The notes under the pieces: model-generated
Database searches by the model: none
What the model was told of the DNA's origin: nothing
The model's input: the letters and a program-made list of their open reading frames with translations, nothing else
Translations under genes and position numbers: made by a program
Origin: an uncultured Brevundimonas sp.
GTDB lineage: Bacteria; Pseudomonadota; Alphaproteobacteria; Caulobacterales; Caulobacteraceae
Assembly (NCBI RefSeq): GCF_943913055.1
Contig: NZ_CALTWS010000184.1
Span: 1 to 5,324, forward strand
Reading direction: 5' to 3'
Length of the DNA stretch: 5,324 bases
Shown: piece by piece, positions 1 through 5,324 of the stretch
Position numbering within the stretch: the stretch's first letter is position 1
Layout: each line of letters starts with the position of its first letter

Positions 1-387
1 GACAGGGCTTTCGCCGTTCTGGACATGCGGCTTGAGGACGGCAACGGCCTGAAGATCGTGGAGGCCATCCGCGATCGGCGCGAGGATGCGCGCATCGTCA
101 TGCTGACCGGCTATGGAGCCATCGCGACGGCGGTGGCGGCGGTGAAGGCCGGGGCCGTGGATTATCTGCAGAAGCCCGCCGATGCCGACGATGTGGTCAA
201 GGCCCTGCTGGCCACCGGCGAAGCGCCCGAGCCACCCGCCAATCCGATGAGCGCGGACCGGGTGCGCTGGGAGCATATTCAGCGGGTCTATGAGCTGTGC
301 GACCACAACGTCTCTGAGACGGCGCGTCGTCTGGGCATGCACCGCCGGACCCTGCAACGCATCCTGGCCAAGCGCGCGCCGCGCTAG
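1..387 (+). CDS. actR: ActR/RegA/PrrA-family redox response regulator (5' truncated by window edge)
   Basis: Global redox response regulator. In the RegB/RegA (ActS/ActR, PrrB/PrrA) family a membrane kinase phosphorylates this protein, which then controls respiration, carbon, nitrogen and other energy genes. The visible 128 residues are in frame from base 1 and begin inside the receiver domain. The likely phospho-accepting Asp is visible residue 8 (AVLDMRLEDGNG), followed by the switch Thr at 36 (IVMLTGYGA) and the conserved Lys at 58 (YLQKPAD). A short proline-rich linker (about 75-82) leads to a Fis-type helix-turn-helix (about 102-125, NVSETARRLGMHRRTLQR), which is nearly invariant in this family and is the main reason for the call. 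About 55 N-terminal residues, including the acidic Mg-binding pair, are missing because the window starts there. The stop TAG is at 385-387. The partner kinase is not in the window. The name actR versus regA/prrA is a matter of convention. Confidence 0.88.
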   Translation, partial: DRAFAVLDMRLEDGNGLKIVEAIRDRREDARIVMLTGYGAIATAVAAVKAGAVDYLQKPADADDVVKALLATGEAPEPPANPMSADRVRWEHIQRVYELCDHNVSETARRLGMHRRTLQRILAKRAPR

Positions 388-399
388 GCCTTACAGGCC
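387..399. other. Small stem-loop spanning the convergent actR/DUF6356 stops
   Basis: GGCCT (387-391) and AGGCC (395-399) form a perfect 5-bp stem with a 3-base TAC loop. It covers the last base of the actR stop and the stop codon of the opposite gene. There is no T-tract on either strand, so it is at best a weak bidirectional terminator and may be chance. Confidence 0.25.
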
Positions 400-657
400 G
401 ACGTCCCAGACGCCCGCGTCACGCATGCGGGTTTCGCGTGCTTCTTCGGCCCTGCCCCCCATGTCGCGGGCCATGGACTTGATTTCGTCCGAGACAGCGG
501 TCTTGCACACGCCGGGCACGATGCCGTGCAGGAAGGCCGTGGCCGACAGACGCGCCAGCTTCATGCCGAACCCAAAGGCATGTCCCATGTGCTGGAAATA
601 GGTTTCCTCGACCTCGCGCGGGTGGTCGGCGAACAGGCGCTTGAAGGTGCGGATCAT
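391..657 (-). CDS. DUF6356 family small protein
   Basis: An 88-residue protein of unknown function resembling the DUF6356 family. The family pattern is visible: an N-terminal phenylalanine-rich segment ending in DHP (residues 11-13), then ETYFQHMGHAFGFG (about 18-31), then a hydrophobic stretch with a late His and Pro (ATAFLHGIVPGVC, about 39-51). Residues 29-51 form an amphipathic to hydrophobic segment that might associate with membrane, though no clear long transmembrane helix is seen. The C-terminal third is charged (Arg, Glu, Asp). The start ATG (complement of 655-657) is supported by an AGGA seven bases upstream. It converges on actR with 3 bp between stop codons and is divergent from gcdH, so it is probably transcribed alone. 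Function unknown; family assignment rests on recalled motif similarity. Confidence 0.75.
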   Translation of the reverse strand: MIRTFKRLFADHPREVEETYFQHMGHAFGFGMKLARLSATAFLHGIVPGVCKTAVSDEIKSMARDMGGRAEEARETRMRDAGVWDVGL

Positions 658-664
658 GCGGACA

Positions 665-668
665 TCCT
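665..668 (-). promoter_or_regulatory. Shine-Dalgarno for the DUF6356 gene
   Basis: AGGA on the minus strand lies 7 bases before the ATG at 657, a good ribosome-binding distance. It supports that start. Confidence 0.6.
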
Positions 669-784
669 AACCTGCGACGGTGCGGGCCTCTACCCGTCCG
701 GGCCATTCTGTCCTAAACCGCGCGCCAGAACAGGGGTTCGGTCGTCACGCTCGCTCACGATCGCATGAGGCCCCGATACGCTTC

Positions 785-789
785 AGGGA
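785..789 (+). promoter_or_regulatory. Shine-Dalgarno deciding the gcdH start
   Basis: AGGGA lies 8 bases before ATG 798. The in-frame ATG at 765 has no purine-rich sequence ahead of it, so 798 is preferred; this removes 11 residues (MRPRYASGTTT) that do not resemble the family. Confidence 0.7.
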
Positions 790-797
790 CGACGACC

Positions 798-1988
798 ATG
801 GCCGACGGCAGCACCAATCCACAAAAGACCTTTCGGTGGGACGATCCGCTGGACCTGTCGGGCCGTCTGACCGAGGACGAGCGGGCCATTCAGGACGCGG
901 CGCGGTCGTACGCTCGCGACAGCCTATTGCCGCGGGTGGTCGAGGCGTTCCGCGACGAGACCTTCGACCGTGCCATCATGACCGAGATGGGCCAGATGGG
1001 CTTTCTGGGGGCCATGCTGCCGGAACAGTATGGCGGGTCCAGCGTCAGCCACGTCGCCTATGGCCTGATCGCGCGCGAGATCGAGGCGGTGGATTCGGGC
1101 TATCGCTCGGCCATGTCGGTGCAGTCGTCGCTAGCGATGTATCCGATCTATGCCTTCGGCTCCGAGGAGCAGAAGATGCGCTTCCTGCCGAGGATGGCGG
1201 CGGGCGAGTTGGTCGGTTGTTTCGGCCTGACCGAGGCGGACGGCGGATCGGACCCCGCCTCGATGAAGACCAAGGCAGTCAAGGTCGACGGCGGCTATCG
1301 CCTGAACGGGGCCAAATACTGGATCACCAACTCGCCGATCTCGGACCTGGCCGTGGTCTGGGCCAAGCTGGATGACACGATCCGCGGCTTCATCGTCGAG
1401 CGCGACATGGAGGGGTTCACCACCGACAAGATCGGCGACAAGCTGTCCTTGCGCGCCTCGATCACCGGCGACATCGGCCTGAATGACGTGTTCGTTCCGG
1501 AAGAGAATCTGCTGCCGGGGGTCAAGGGTCTGCGCGGGCCGTTCAGCTGCCTGAACAAGGCGCGATACGGTATCGCCTGGGGCGCGATGGGGGCGGCGGA
1601 GGCCTGTTTCCACCTGACGCGGGATTACGTCGGCGAGCGGATGCTGTTCGGCCGCCCGCTGTCCAGCCGTCAGCTGGTGCAGAAGAAGCTGGCGGACATG
1701 CAGACCGAGATCTTCCTCGGCTTCGAGGGTGCGCTGGCCCTGGGGCGTCTGCTGGACCAGGGGGCCTGGGTGCCCGAAGCCATCTCGATGATGAAGCGCA
1801 ACAACTGCGGCAAGGCCCTGGCCATCGCGCGGGAGGCCCGCGATATGCACGGCGGGGCCGGCATCACCGGCGAAATGCACGTCATGCGCCACGCCATGAA
1901 CCTGGAAACCGTCAACACCTATGAGGGCGCGCACGACGTGCACGCGCTGATCCTGGGCCGTGCGATCACGGGCGAGAGCGCTTTTTAG
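798..1988 (+). CDS. gcdH: Glutaryl-CoA dehydrogenase (acyl-CoA dehydrogenase family)
   Basis: Cytosolic FAD enzyme that oxidises and decarboxylates glutaryl-CoA to crotonyl-CoA and CO2, passing electrons to ETF in lysine and tryptophan degradation. The 396 residues match the length of mature GCDH (about 394). The three acyl-CoA dehydrogenase regions are intact: N-terminal helices (1-140), the FAD/substrate beta region with FGLTEADGGSD (142-152) and WITNS (175-179), and the C-terminal helical domain with KRNNCGKAL (333-341) and ARDMHGGAGI (347-356). Catalytic base E376 sits in VNTYEGAHD. Residues that in human GCDH contact the glutaryl carboxylate are present: E96, R103 and S104 in EAVDSGYRSAMSVQSS. 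These separate it from simple short-chain dehydrogenases and point to true GCDH. Start ATG 798 is chosen over 765 on ribosome-binding grounds. It appears to be a single-gene unit followed by a terminator-like hairpin; no other pathway genes are adjacent. Confidence 0.94.
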   Translation: MADGSTNPQKTFRWDDPLDLSGRLTEDERAIQDAARSYARDSLLPRVVEAFRDETFDRAIMTEMGQMGFLGAMLPEQYGGSSVSHVAYGLIAREIEAVDSGYRSAMSVQSSLAMYPIYAFGSEEQKMRFLPRMAAGELVGCFGLTEADGGSDPASMKTKAVKVDGGYRLNGAKYWITNSPISDLAVVWAKLDDTIRGFIVERDMEGFTTDKIGDKLSLRASITGDIGLNDVFVPEENLLPGVKGLRGPFSCLNKARYGIAWGAMGAAEACFHLTRDYVGERMLFGRPLSSRQLVQKKLADMQTEIFLGFEGALALGRLLDQGAWVPEAISMMKRNNCGKALAIAREARDMHGGAGITGEMHVMRHAMNLETVNTYEGAHDVHALILGRAITGESAF

Positions 1989-1996
1989 AAGAAGGA

Positions 1997-2034
1997 CGCT
2001 AACGCTCGCGCCGCGGGCGCTCGCTGCTTGAGCG
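1997..2034 (+). repeat. 38 bp structured repeat, copy 1
   Basis: First of two direct copies with a 51 bp period, beginning 8 bases after the gcdH stop. Thirteen bases at the 5' end (CGCTAACGCTCGC) and 16 at the 3' end (GCTCGCTGCTTGAGCG) are identical to copy 2; all differences lie in the middle 9 bases. The core folds as GCGCC (2008-2012), loop GCG, GGCGC (2016-2020). An outer pairing of CGCTC (2003-2007) with GAGCG (2030-2034) can close it. Possibly a member of a dispersed intergenic repeat family; that is inference. Confidence 0.8.
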
Positions 2035-2044
2035 GCTTTTTTTT
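2010..2044 (+). terminator. Probable factor-independent terminator of gcdH
   Basis: GCCGC (2010-2014) can pair with GCGGC (2032-2036), and the stem is followed directly by eight T (2037-2044), the layout of an intrinsic terminator on the plus strand. Alternative stems within the same repeat compete with this pairing. The T-run is notable in such GC-rich DNA. It sits 22-56 bases after the gcdH stop. Confidence 0.6.
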
Positions 2045-2047
2045 GGG

Positions 2048-2085
2048 CGCTAACGCTCGCCGCGCGACGGCTCGCTGCTTGAGCG
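2048..2085 (+). repeat. 38 bp structured repeat, copy 2
   Basis: Matches copy 1 at 33 of 38 positions. The five differences fall in the hairpin core: GCCGC (2059-2063), loop GCG, ACGGC (2067-2071). Two of the five base pairs are swapped on both sides relative to copy 1, so pairing is kept, and one becomes a C-A mismatch. No T-run follows this copy; CGGGCCCTCC comes next instead. Confidence 0.8.
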
Positions 2086-2111
2086 CGGGCCCTCCAACGC
2101 TTTGCGGTCCC

Positions 2112-2134
2112 CCTCCCCATCGGTGATGGGGAGG
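2112..2134. repeat. Perfect 10-bp inverted repeat (stem-loop) between convergent genes
   Basis: CCTCCCCATC (2112-2121) and GATGGGGAGG (2125-2134) are exact reverse complements separated by GGT. The hairpin lies 12 bases past the stop of the lipoprotein gene on the minus strand. There is no T-tract on either side, so it is not a classic intrinsic terminator. It could act as an mRNA 3'-end stabiliser, or be a REP-like dispersed palindrome, which I regard as likely for this group of bacteria. Confidence 0.8.
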
Positions 2135-2146
2135 AAAGGATGGGGC

Positions 2147-2920
2147 CTAGTCCTTCGGCGGCTCGGCGCGGGTGCCCGTGTTGATCTCGGGCACATAGAG
2201 GCCGGTGACCAGGCGGGTGGCGAAGCCGGCGGGCTGGGTGCGCGGACCGTAGCGGGCGCAGGGGTCGGGGTCTGCAATGGGGCGCACGGCACGGCCCGTA
2301 GGCGCGAAGGCATCACCGACGGCATCGCCGAACGGCTCGGCCATCTGCAGGGCGTCGCCGACGCGCGACAGCGACGGGCTGTCGGTGCCCACGACATTGG
2401 CGTTGCGCGCCCAGGCGAGGGCGGCGACCTGCATGCCGCCTGGGGCGACCAGTTCGGCCTCGGCGGCCAGGCCGCCGGTGGTGCCGGGCACACGCAGGGT
2501 GCCGGGCCCGGGGATCAGGACATTGGCCACAGCGGCGACGCCAGACCCGGCTGCTCCCGTCGGATTGATGCCGGTGACAGCAGTGCGGACGCGGGCGGCG
2601 TTGGCGGCACTGTCGACAATGGTGAACCGCTCGCTCATTTCATAGCAGACCTGGCGATCGACCTCGCGCAGGACCAGGGCCCGGTCCGCCTCGGACAGGG
2701 CGTCGCCTGCGCCGGAGACCAGGACCGACGGCTCCAGATAGACCTGTTCGACGGCATTGGCTGCCGCCTCGTCGCGTCGTTCGCGGATCGAGGCGCGCAG
2801 GGTGTCGTCGCGGGTCGTCAGGCCGTCATAGCTGGTCAGAAAGCCGGCGTTGGCGGCGGGCGCTGTCTGGCAGGCTGCAAGAGTGGAACCCGCGAGCAGC
2901 AGGAGGGCGAGACGCTTCAT
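2147..2920 (-). CDS. DUF3313-family lipoprotein
   Basis: Predicted secreted lipoprotein of 257 residues, function unknown. It starts with a lipoprotein signal: KR at 2-3, a hydrophobic run (4-11), then the lipobox L14-A15-A16-C17. C17 would be lipidated, and the next residue is Gln rather than Asp, consistent with sorting to the outer membrane. The mature part begins with GFLTSYDGL (about 27-35) and continues with a mixed alpha/beta region of the DUF3313 type: YLEPSVLV (61-68), a charged helix (77-92), FTIVDSAANAARVRTAVTGINP (99-120), then a Gly/Ala/Pro-rich region (122-165). Two further Cys (92, 221) could pair. ATG 2920 is chosen because it opens the signal peptide and has CAGG just upstream; a start at 2956 would put 12 non-signal residues in front and lacks a ribosome-binding site. 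It is divergent from the two-component operon. Confidence 0.8.
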   Translation of the reverse strand: MKRLALLLLAGSTLAACQTAPAANAGFLTSYDGLTTRDDTLRASIRERRDEAAANAVEQVYLEPSVLVSGAGDALSEADRALVLREVDRQVCYEMSERFTIVDSAANAARVRTAVTGINPTGAAGSGVAAVANVLIPGPGTLRVPGTTGGLAAEAELVAPGGMQVAALAWARNANVVGTDSPSLSRVGDALQMAEPFGDAVGDAFAPTGRAVRPIADPDPCARYGPRTQPAGFATRLVTGLYVPEINTGTRAEPPKD

Positions 2921-3063
2921 AGCAGAACCTGTCGGTGGGAGGAGTTCGCGCGCCATAACGCGCTTGCGTCAGAAAGGATCAGATATCCGGGCATTGTCTT
3001 TGATCGACCAACGCCTATCGTCTCGTCACACGGGGCCGGGCCTTGAGACGAAAGACGACACCT
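2921..3063. other. Divergent intergenic region between lipoprotein gene and two-component operon
   Basis: These 143 bases should carry both promoters and any site where the adjacent response regulator acts. The only structure I see is a 7-bp inverted repeat, TCGTCTC (3018-3024) and GAGACGA (3045-3051), with 20 bases between the arms. It could be a weak leader hairpin or a spaced operator, or chance. No convincing -35/-10 pair was identified. Confidence 0.4.
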
Positions 3064-3858
3064 ATGCCAGAGGCCGATCCTTTCGCCCAGTTGCGCGAGG
3101 TTTTCGCGGAGCGGAGCGCCCTGTTGCTGGAGGATGATGCGGCCCTGTCCGATCATGTCGCCGACCGTTTGCTGGATGCGGGTTTCGCCCGGGTCTGCTG
3201 CGTCGAGAGCGGCGAGGAGGCGTTGGAAGCCATAGGCGGGGAAGCGTTCGATGTGTTGATCCTGGACCGGATGACGCGAGGCCTGGATGGGCTGGAGACG
3301 CTGAAGCGCATTCGGGCGGGCAACAGCCTGTCCTATGACGCCCCGGCGCTGATGCTGACGGCCCTCGGGGCCGAGCGCCAGCGGGTCGAGGGTCTGATCG
3401 GCGGGGCCGACGACTATCTGTCCAAGCCGATCGGGGACGAGGAACTGCTGGCGCGCATCGCAGCCCAGCTGCGTCGCGCCGCCCGGCGAGCCCGGCCTGT
3501 GGGCGCCGATCTGATCAATGGGCCATTCCGGCTGGCGACCGGCGCGAGGACTCTGAAGCTGGAGATCGGGGGCCGGTCGCGGCTGATCGACCTGTCGCCG
3601 CTGGAGTTCGCCATCGTTTGCGAGCTGGTCGCCGCGCGCGGCCAGCCCGTGACCAAGACCATGCTGTGGGAAAAATGCTGGGTGGAGTGGACCTTCCTGC
3701 CCGACAACTTCGTCAACGTCATCGACGCTCGCATCAGCGCCCTGCGCAGGCGGCTGAAAGAGCAGGCCCCCGAACTGGGCGAGGACCTGCATCCCCTGAT
3801 CGTCTCGGCCCGCAGCCAGAGCCTGATCTTCCGCGACCTGTCCGACTGGACCCCATGA
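3064..3858 (+). CDS. OmpR-family response regulator (receiver plus winged helix)
   Basis: Cytoplasmic transcription regulator of 264 residues, expected to be phosphorylated by the kinase encoded just downstream. The receiver domain (about 18-140) has the acidic cluster E23-D24-D25, phospho-acceptor D68 (LILDRMTRGLDGL), switch T99 (LMLTA) and K121 (LSKPIG). A basic linker (137-145) precedes an OmpR/PhoB-type winged helix (about 153-258), with the LSPLEFAIV start of its first helix (177-185) and the recognition-helix pattern NFVNVIDARISALRRRL (215-231). Oddities: about 17 residues precede the receiver; the turn before the recognition helix is Trp/Cys-rich (LWEKCWVEWTF, 201-211); and the usual C-terminal RGxGY wing motif is replaced by SARSQSLIF (248-256). 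ATG 3064 is preferred; an in-frame TTG at 3043 would add seven residues. The ribosome-binding site is weak (GAAAG-like). Target genes are unknown. Confidence 0.9.
   Translation: MPEADPFAQLREVFAERSALLLEDDAALSDHVADRLLDAGFARVCCVESGEEALEAIGGEAFDVLILDRMTRGLDGLETLKRIRAGNSLSYDAPALMLTALGAERQRVEGLIGGADDYLSKPIGDEELLARIAAQLRRAARRARPVGADLINGPFRLATGARTLKLEIGGRSRLIDLSPLEFAIVCELVAARGQPVTKTMLWEKCWVEWTFLPDNFVNVIDARISALRRRLKEQAPELGEDLHPLIVSARSQSLIFRDLSDWTP
3855..3858 (+). other. ATGA start/stop overlap coupling regulator and kinase genes
   Basis: The kinase ATG (3855-3857) shares bases with the regulator TGA (3856-3858). This arrangement usually means one mRNA and coupled translation, which helps hold the two partners in a fixed ratio. 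Confidence 0.85.
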
Positions 3859-5324
3859 CGACAGGCCGGCGGCGGGATCGATGGAGCCTCGACGGCCTGC
3901 GGCGCAGGCTGGGGCGCGGCACCTCGACCCAGCTGGTGGTCCTGATGGCGGTTGTGGCCGCCCTCGCGCTGACGGGGTCGCTCTATGTGACCGGCGCAGC
4001 GGTGCGGACCGACCAGCGCGAACAGGCGGCCCTGGCCGCGCTGGATGACTATGGCTCCATGGTCCAGAAGCTGGGCATCGAGACGGGCCTGGGCAGCGCG
4101 ACCCTGACCGAGGGCGACGCGGCCTTTCTGGCCGGCTGGCTGGCGACCTTCCAGAGCGGCAATGCGCGAGGGGCGCGGACGCTGGAGGAAACCTGCCGCA
4201 CCGGACGCGGCGGTGCCGGCGTGCGCTATATCCGGTCGCCGGTCGGACCGCCGGTGGGTCTGGCCGCCTTGGCCACCACCCAGGCGGATCGTGCGCCGGG
4301 TCTGGGCGAAGATGTCTATCTCATCGGCTTGGACAAGGGCGTGCTGTGCCCGGATCGCGCCGTCGAGGTCGTGGCGGTGCGCCGCCCGGTCGGCCCGCTG
4401 GATATCATCGTCGGTCGCGTCGTCGATCGATCGGGCGAGGCGTGGGGCCGGGCCGTGATTGTCGTGCTCGGGGCCGGGCTGGCCCTTCTGGCCATGGGGC
4501 TGGGTGCAGCCGCCTTCGCCCGCCAGCGCCTGACCCGCGCGGTGACCGAGGTCAGCCAGGCCCTGGACCGGGCCGGGGTCGGCGATTTCTCGCTGCGGGC
4601 CCCGGAGACCGCTGTGGCACCCGAGCTGACCGAGCTGACTGGCCATGTGAACGGCACGCTGGACCGACTGGAGGAACTGCTGAGCTGGCTGCGGGACTCG
4701 GCCGATCAGCTGGCGCACGATTTCCGCACCCCCTTGGCGCGTGCCACCGCGCGGCTGGACCGTCTGAAGGAGGCGGAACTGTCGCCCGAGGCCCTGCGCC
4801 TGGCCCAGGAGGTCGAGGCGGACCTGACCCAGCTGACCCGCGCCATGAACGAGGCCATGGCCCTGCGCGATGGTGAGGCCTGGGTGTTCGAGACGGTCCG
4901 CCTGGACCAGCTGGCGACGGCCGCCGCCGAACTGTACGACGCCCTGGCCGAGGATCGGGGCGTGACCCTCCGCGTGGTGGCCGAGCCCGTGCAGCTTCTG
5001 GGTGTGCGGTCGTTGCTGCTGCGGGCGGTGACCAATCTGGTGGACAATGCAGTCAAGTTTTCGCCCAAGGGCGGTACGGTCACCCTGAGCGTCGGGATTC
5101 GCGATGACCGACCGTTCCTCTCGGTCGCCGATCAGGGGCCCGGCTTCGCCGCCGAGGCCCGGAGCGATCCGGCGGTTGCTGTCGCCAGGGCCGTCGCGCA
5201 GGGTCGGGAGAGCCACGGCATGGGCCTGGCCTTTGTGCGCACCGTCCTCAAGCGTCACGGGGCCGGCATGACGATTGGTGACGCCGCGCCGGGAGCAGTC
5301 GTCACGGCGCATTTCTCGCGCTAG
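3855..5324 (+). CDS. HAMP-containing sensor histidine kinase
   Basis: Inner-membrane sensor kinase of 489 residues that should phosphorylate the preceding regulator. Order: a basic cytoplasmic N-terminus (1-24); TM1 (about 26-46); a periplasmic region of about 150 residues (47-197) matching no sensor fold I recognise; TM2 (about 199-221); HAMP (about 222-278); dimerisation domain with phospho-His H288 (LAHDFRTPLAR); and HATPase domain with N-box NLVDNAVKFSP (394-404), G1 box DQGPGF (426-431) and G2 box HGMGLAFV (454-461). The F-box between G1 and G2 is poorly conserved. The only two cysteines, C114 and C165, both lie in the periplasmic part. The start ATG overlaps the regulator's stop codon (ATGA, 3855-3858), which implies translational coupling; there is no good ribosome-binding site of its own. 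The stop TAG is the last three bases of the window, so the gene is complete. Confidence 0.93.
   Translation: MTTGRRRDRWSLDGLRRRLGRGTSTQLVVLMAVVAALALTGSLYVTGAAVRTDQREQAALAALDDYGSMVQKLGIETGLGSATLTEGDAAFLAGWLATFQSGNARGARTLEETCRTGRGGAGVRYIRSPVGPPVGLAALATTQADRAPGLGEDVYLIGLDKGVLCPDRAVEVVAVRRPVGPLDIIVGRVVDRSGEAWGRAVIVVLGAGLALLAMGLGAAAFARQRLTRAVTEVSQALDRAGVGDFSLRAPETAVAPELTELTGHVNGTLDRLEELLSWLRDSADQLAHDFRTPLARATARLDRLKEAELSPEALRLAQEVEADLTQLTRAMNEAMALRDGEAWVFETVRLDQLATAAAELYDALAEDRGVTLRVVAEPVQLLGVRSLLLRAVTNLVDNAVKFSPKGGTVTLSVGIRDDRPFLSVADQGPGFAAEARSDPAVAVARAVAQGRESHGMGLAFVRTVLKRHGAGMTIGDAAPGAVVTAHFSR

Larger units (their letters stand above)
658..797. other. Divergent intergenic region between DUF6356 gene and gcdH
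   Basis: These 140 bases must hold the promoters for both outward-facing genes. Apart from the two ribosome-binding sites I see no convincing -35/-10 pair, operator palindrome or terminator. Open frames running through it lack ribosome-binding sites and look like shadows. Confidence 0.5.

Noticed and set aside
765..797. Upstream ATG extending gcdH by 11 residues
   Set aside because: No ribosome-binding site precedes it, while ATG 798 has AGGGA at 8 bases; the extra residues do not resemble the family's N-terminus.
798..1988. Functional link between ActR and gcdH by proximity
   Set aside because: A divergent gene and a promoter region separate them, and no ActR-site evidence can be read from the sequence.
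1997..2085. Two repeats as a minimal CRISPR array
   Set aside because: The 'spacer' is only 13 bases and includes a T-run, the repeats differ in their core, and no cas genes are nearby.
1131..2120. 329-codon open frame on the minus strand opposite gcdH
   Set aside because: It is a shadow of the clearly conserved gcdH frame, runs through the repeat region, and has no recognisable motif.
2921..2956. Upstream start extending the lipoprotein by 12 residues
   Set aside because: It would place charged, proline-containing residues before the signal peptide and lacks a ribosome-binding site.
3000..3021. TTGATC followed 10 bases later by TATCGT as a promoter for the two-component operon
   Set aside because: Only a partial match to Caulobacter-type housekeeping promoters, with few matches in the -10 element; too weak to call.
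2102..3046. 314-codon plus-strand frame opposite the lipoprotein gene
   Set aside because: The minus strand has a signal peptide, lipobox and DUF3313-like sequence. The plus frame is Gly/Ala-rich with no motif and starts in the hairpin region.
3414..5312. 632-codon open frame on the minus strand opposite the regulator and kinase genes
   Set aside because: The plus strand encodes a full set of kinase motifs. The antisense translation is low-complexity, rich in Gln, Gly, Arg and His, with no recognisable domain; long antisense frames are expected in GC-rich DNA.

Overview
This 5.3 kb window is uniformly GC-rich, with dense genes and short intergenic gaps. It looks like ordinary chromosome of an alphaproteobacterium. 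The ActR/RegA-type regulator, the DUF6356 and DUF3313 proteins and the base composition together suggest Caulobacterales, with Brevundimonas or a close relative most likely; that placement is inference. I see no mobile elements, tRNA or rRNA genes, or CRISPR arrays.

Layout. (1) 1-387 (+): 3' part of an ActR/RegA/PrrA-type redox response regulator; its 5' end lies outside the window. (2) 391-657 (-): a small DUF6356-family protein, convergent with actR, with only 3 bp between the stop codons. (3) 658-797: a 140 bp divergent intergenic region. (4) 798-1988 (+): glutaryl-CoA dehydrogenase (gcdH), complete. (5) 1989-2146: a convergent intergenic region holding two copies of a 38 bp structured repeat (the first followed by eight T and probably acting as the gcdH terminator) and a separate perfect 10-bp hairpin. 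(6) 2147-2920 (-): a DUF3313-type outer-membrane lipoprotein. (7) 2921-3063: a 143 bp divergent intergenic region. (8) 3064-3858 and 3855-5324 (+): an OmpR-type response regulator and its HAMP-containing membrane histidine kinase, overlapping by ATGA and clearly one operon.

How the parts relate. Two signalling systems flank a catabolic enzyme. ActR-type regulators control redox-responsive genes. GcdH feeds electrons into the ETF/quinone chain during lysine/tryptophan breakdown, but nothing in the sequence ties it to ActR. The downstream RR-HK pair is divergent from the lipoprotein gene, so an envelope-sensing circuit with the lipoprotein as a target is plausible but unproven. No new multi-gene system is evident. 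The most unusual signals are the covarying 38 bp repeat pair after gcdH, the response regulator's non-canonical C-terminal wing, and two lone periplasmic cysteines in the kinase.
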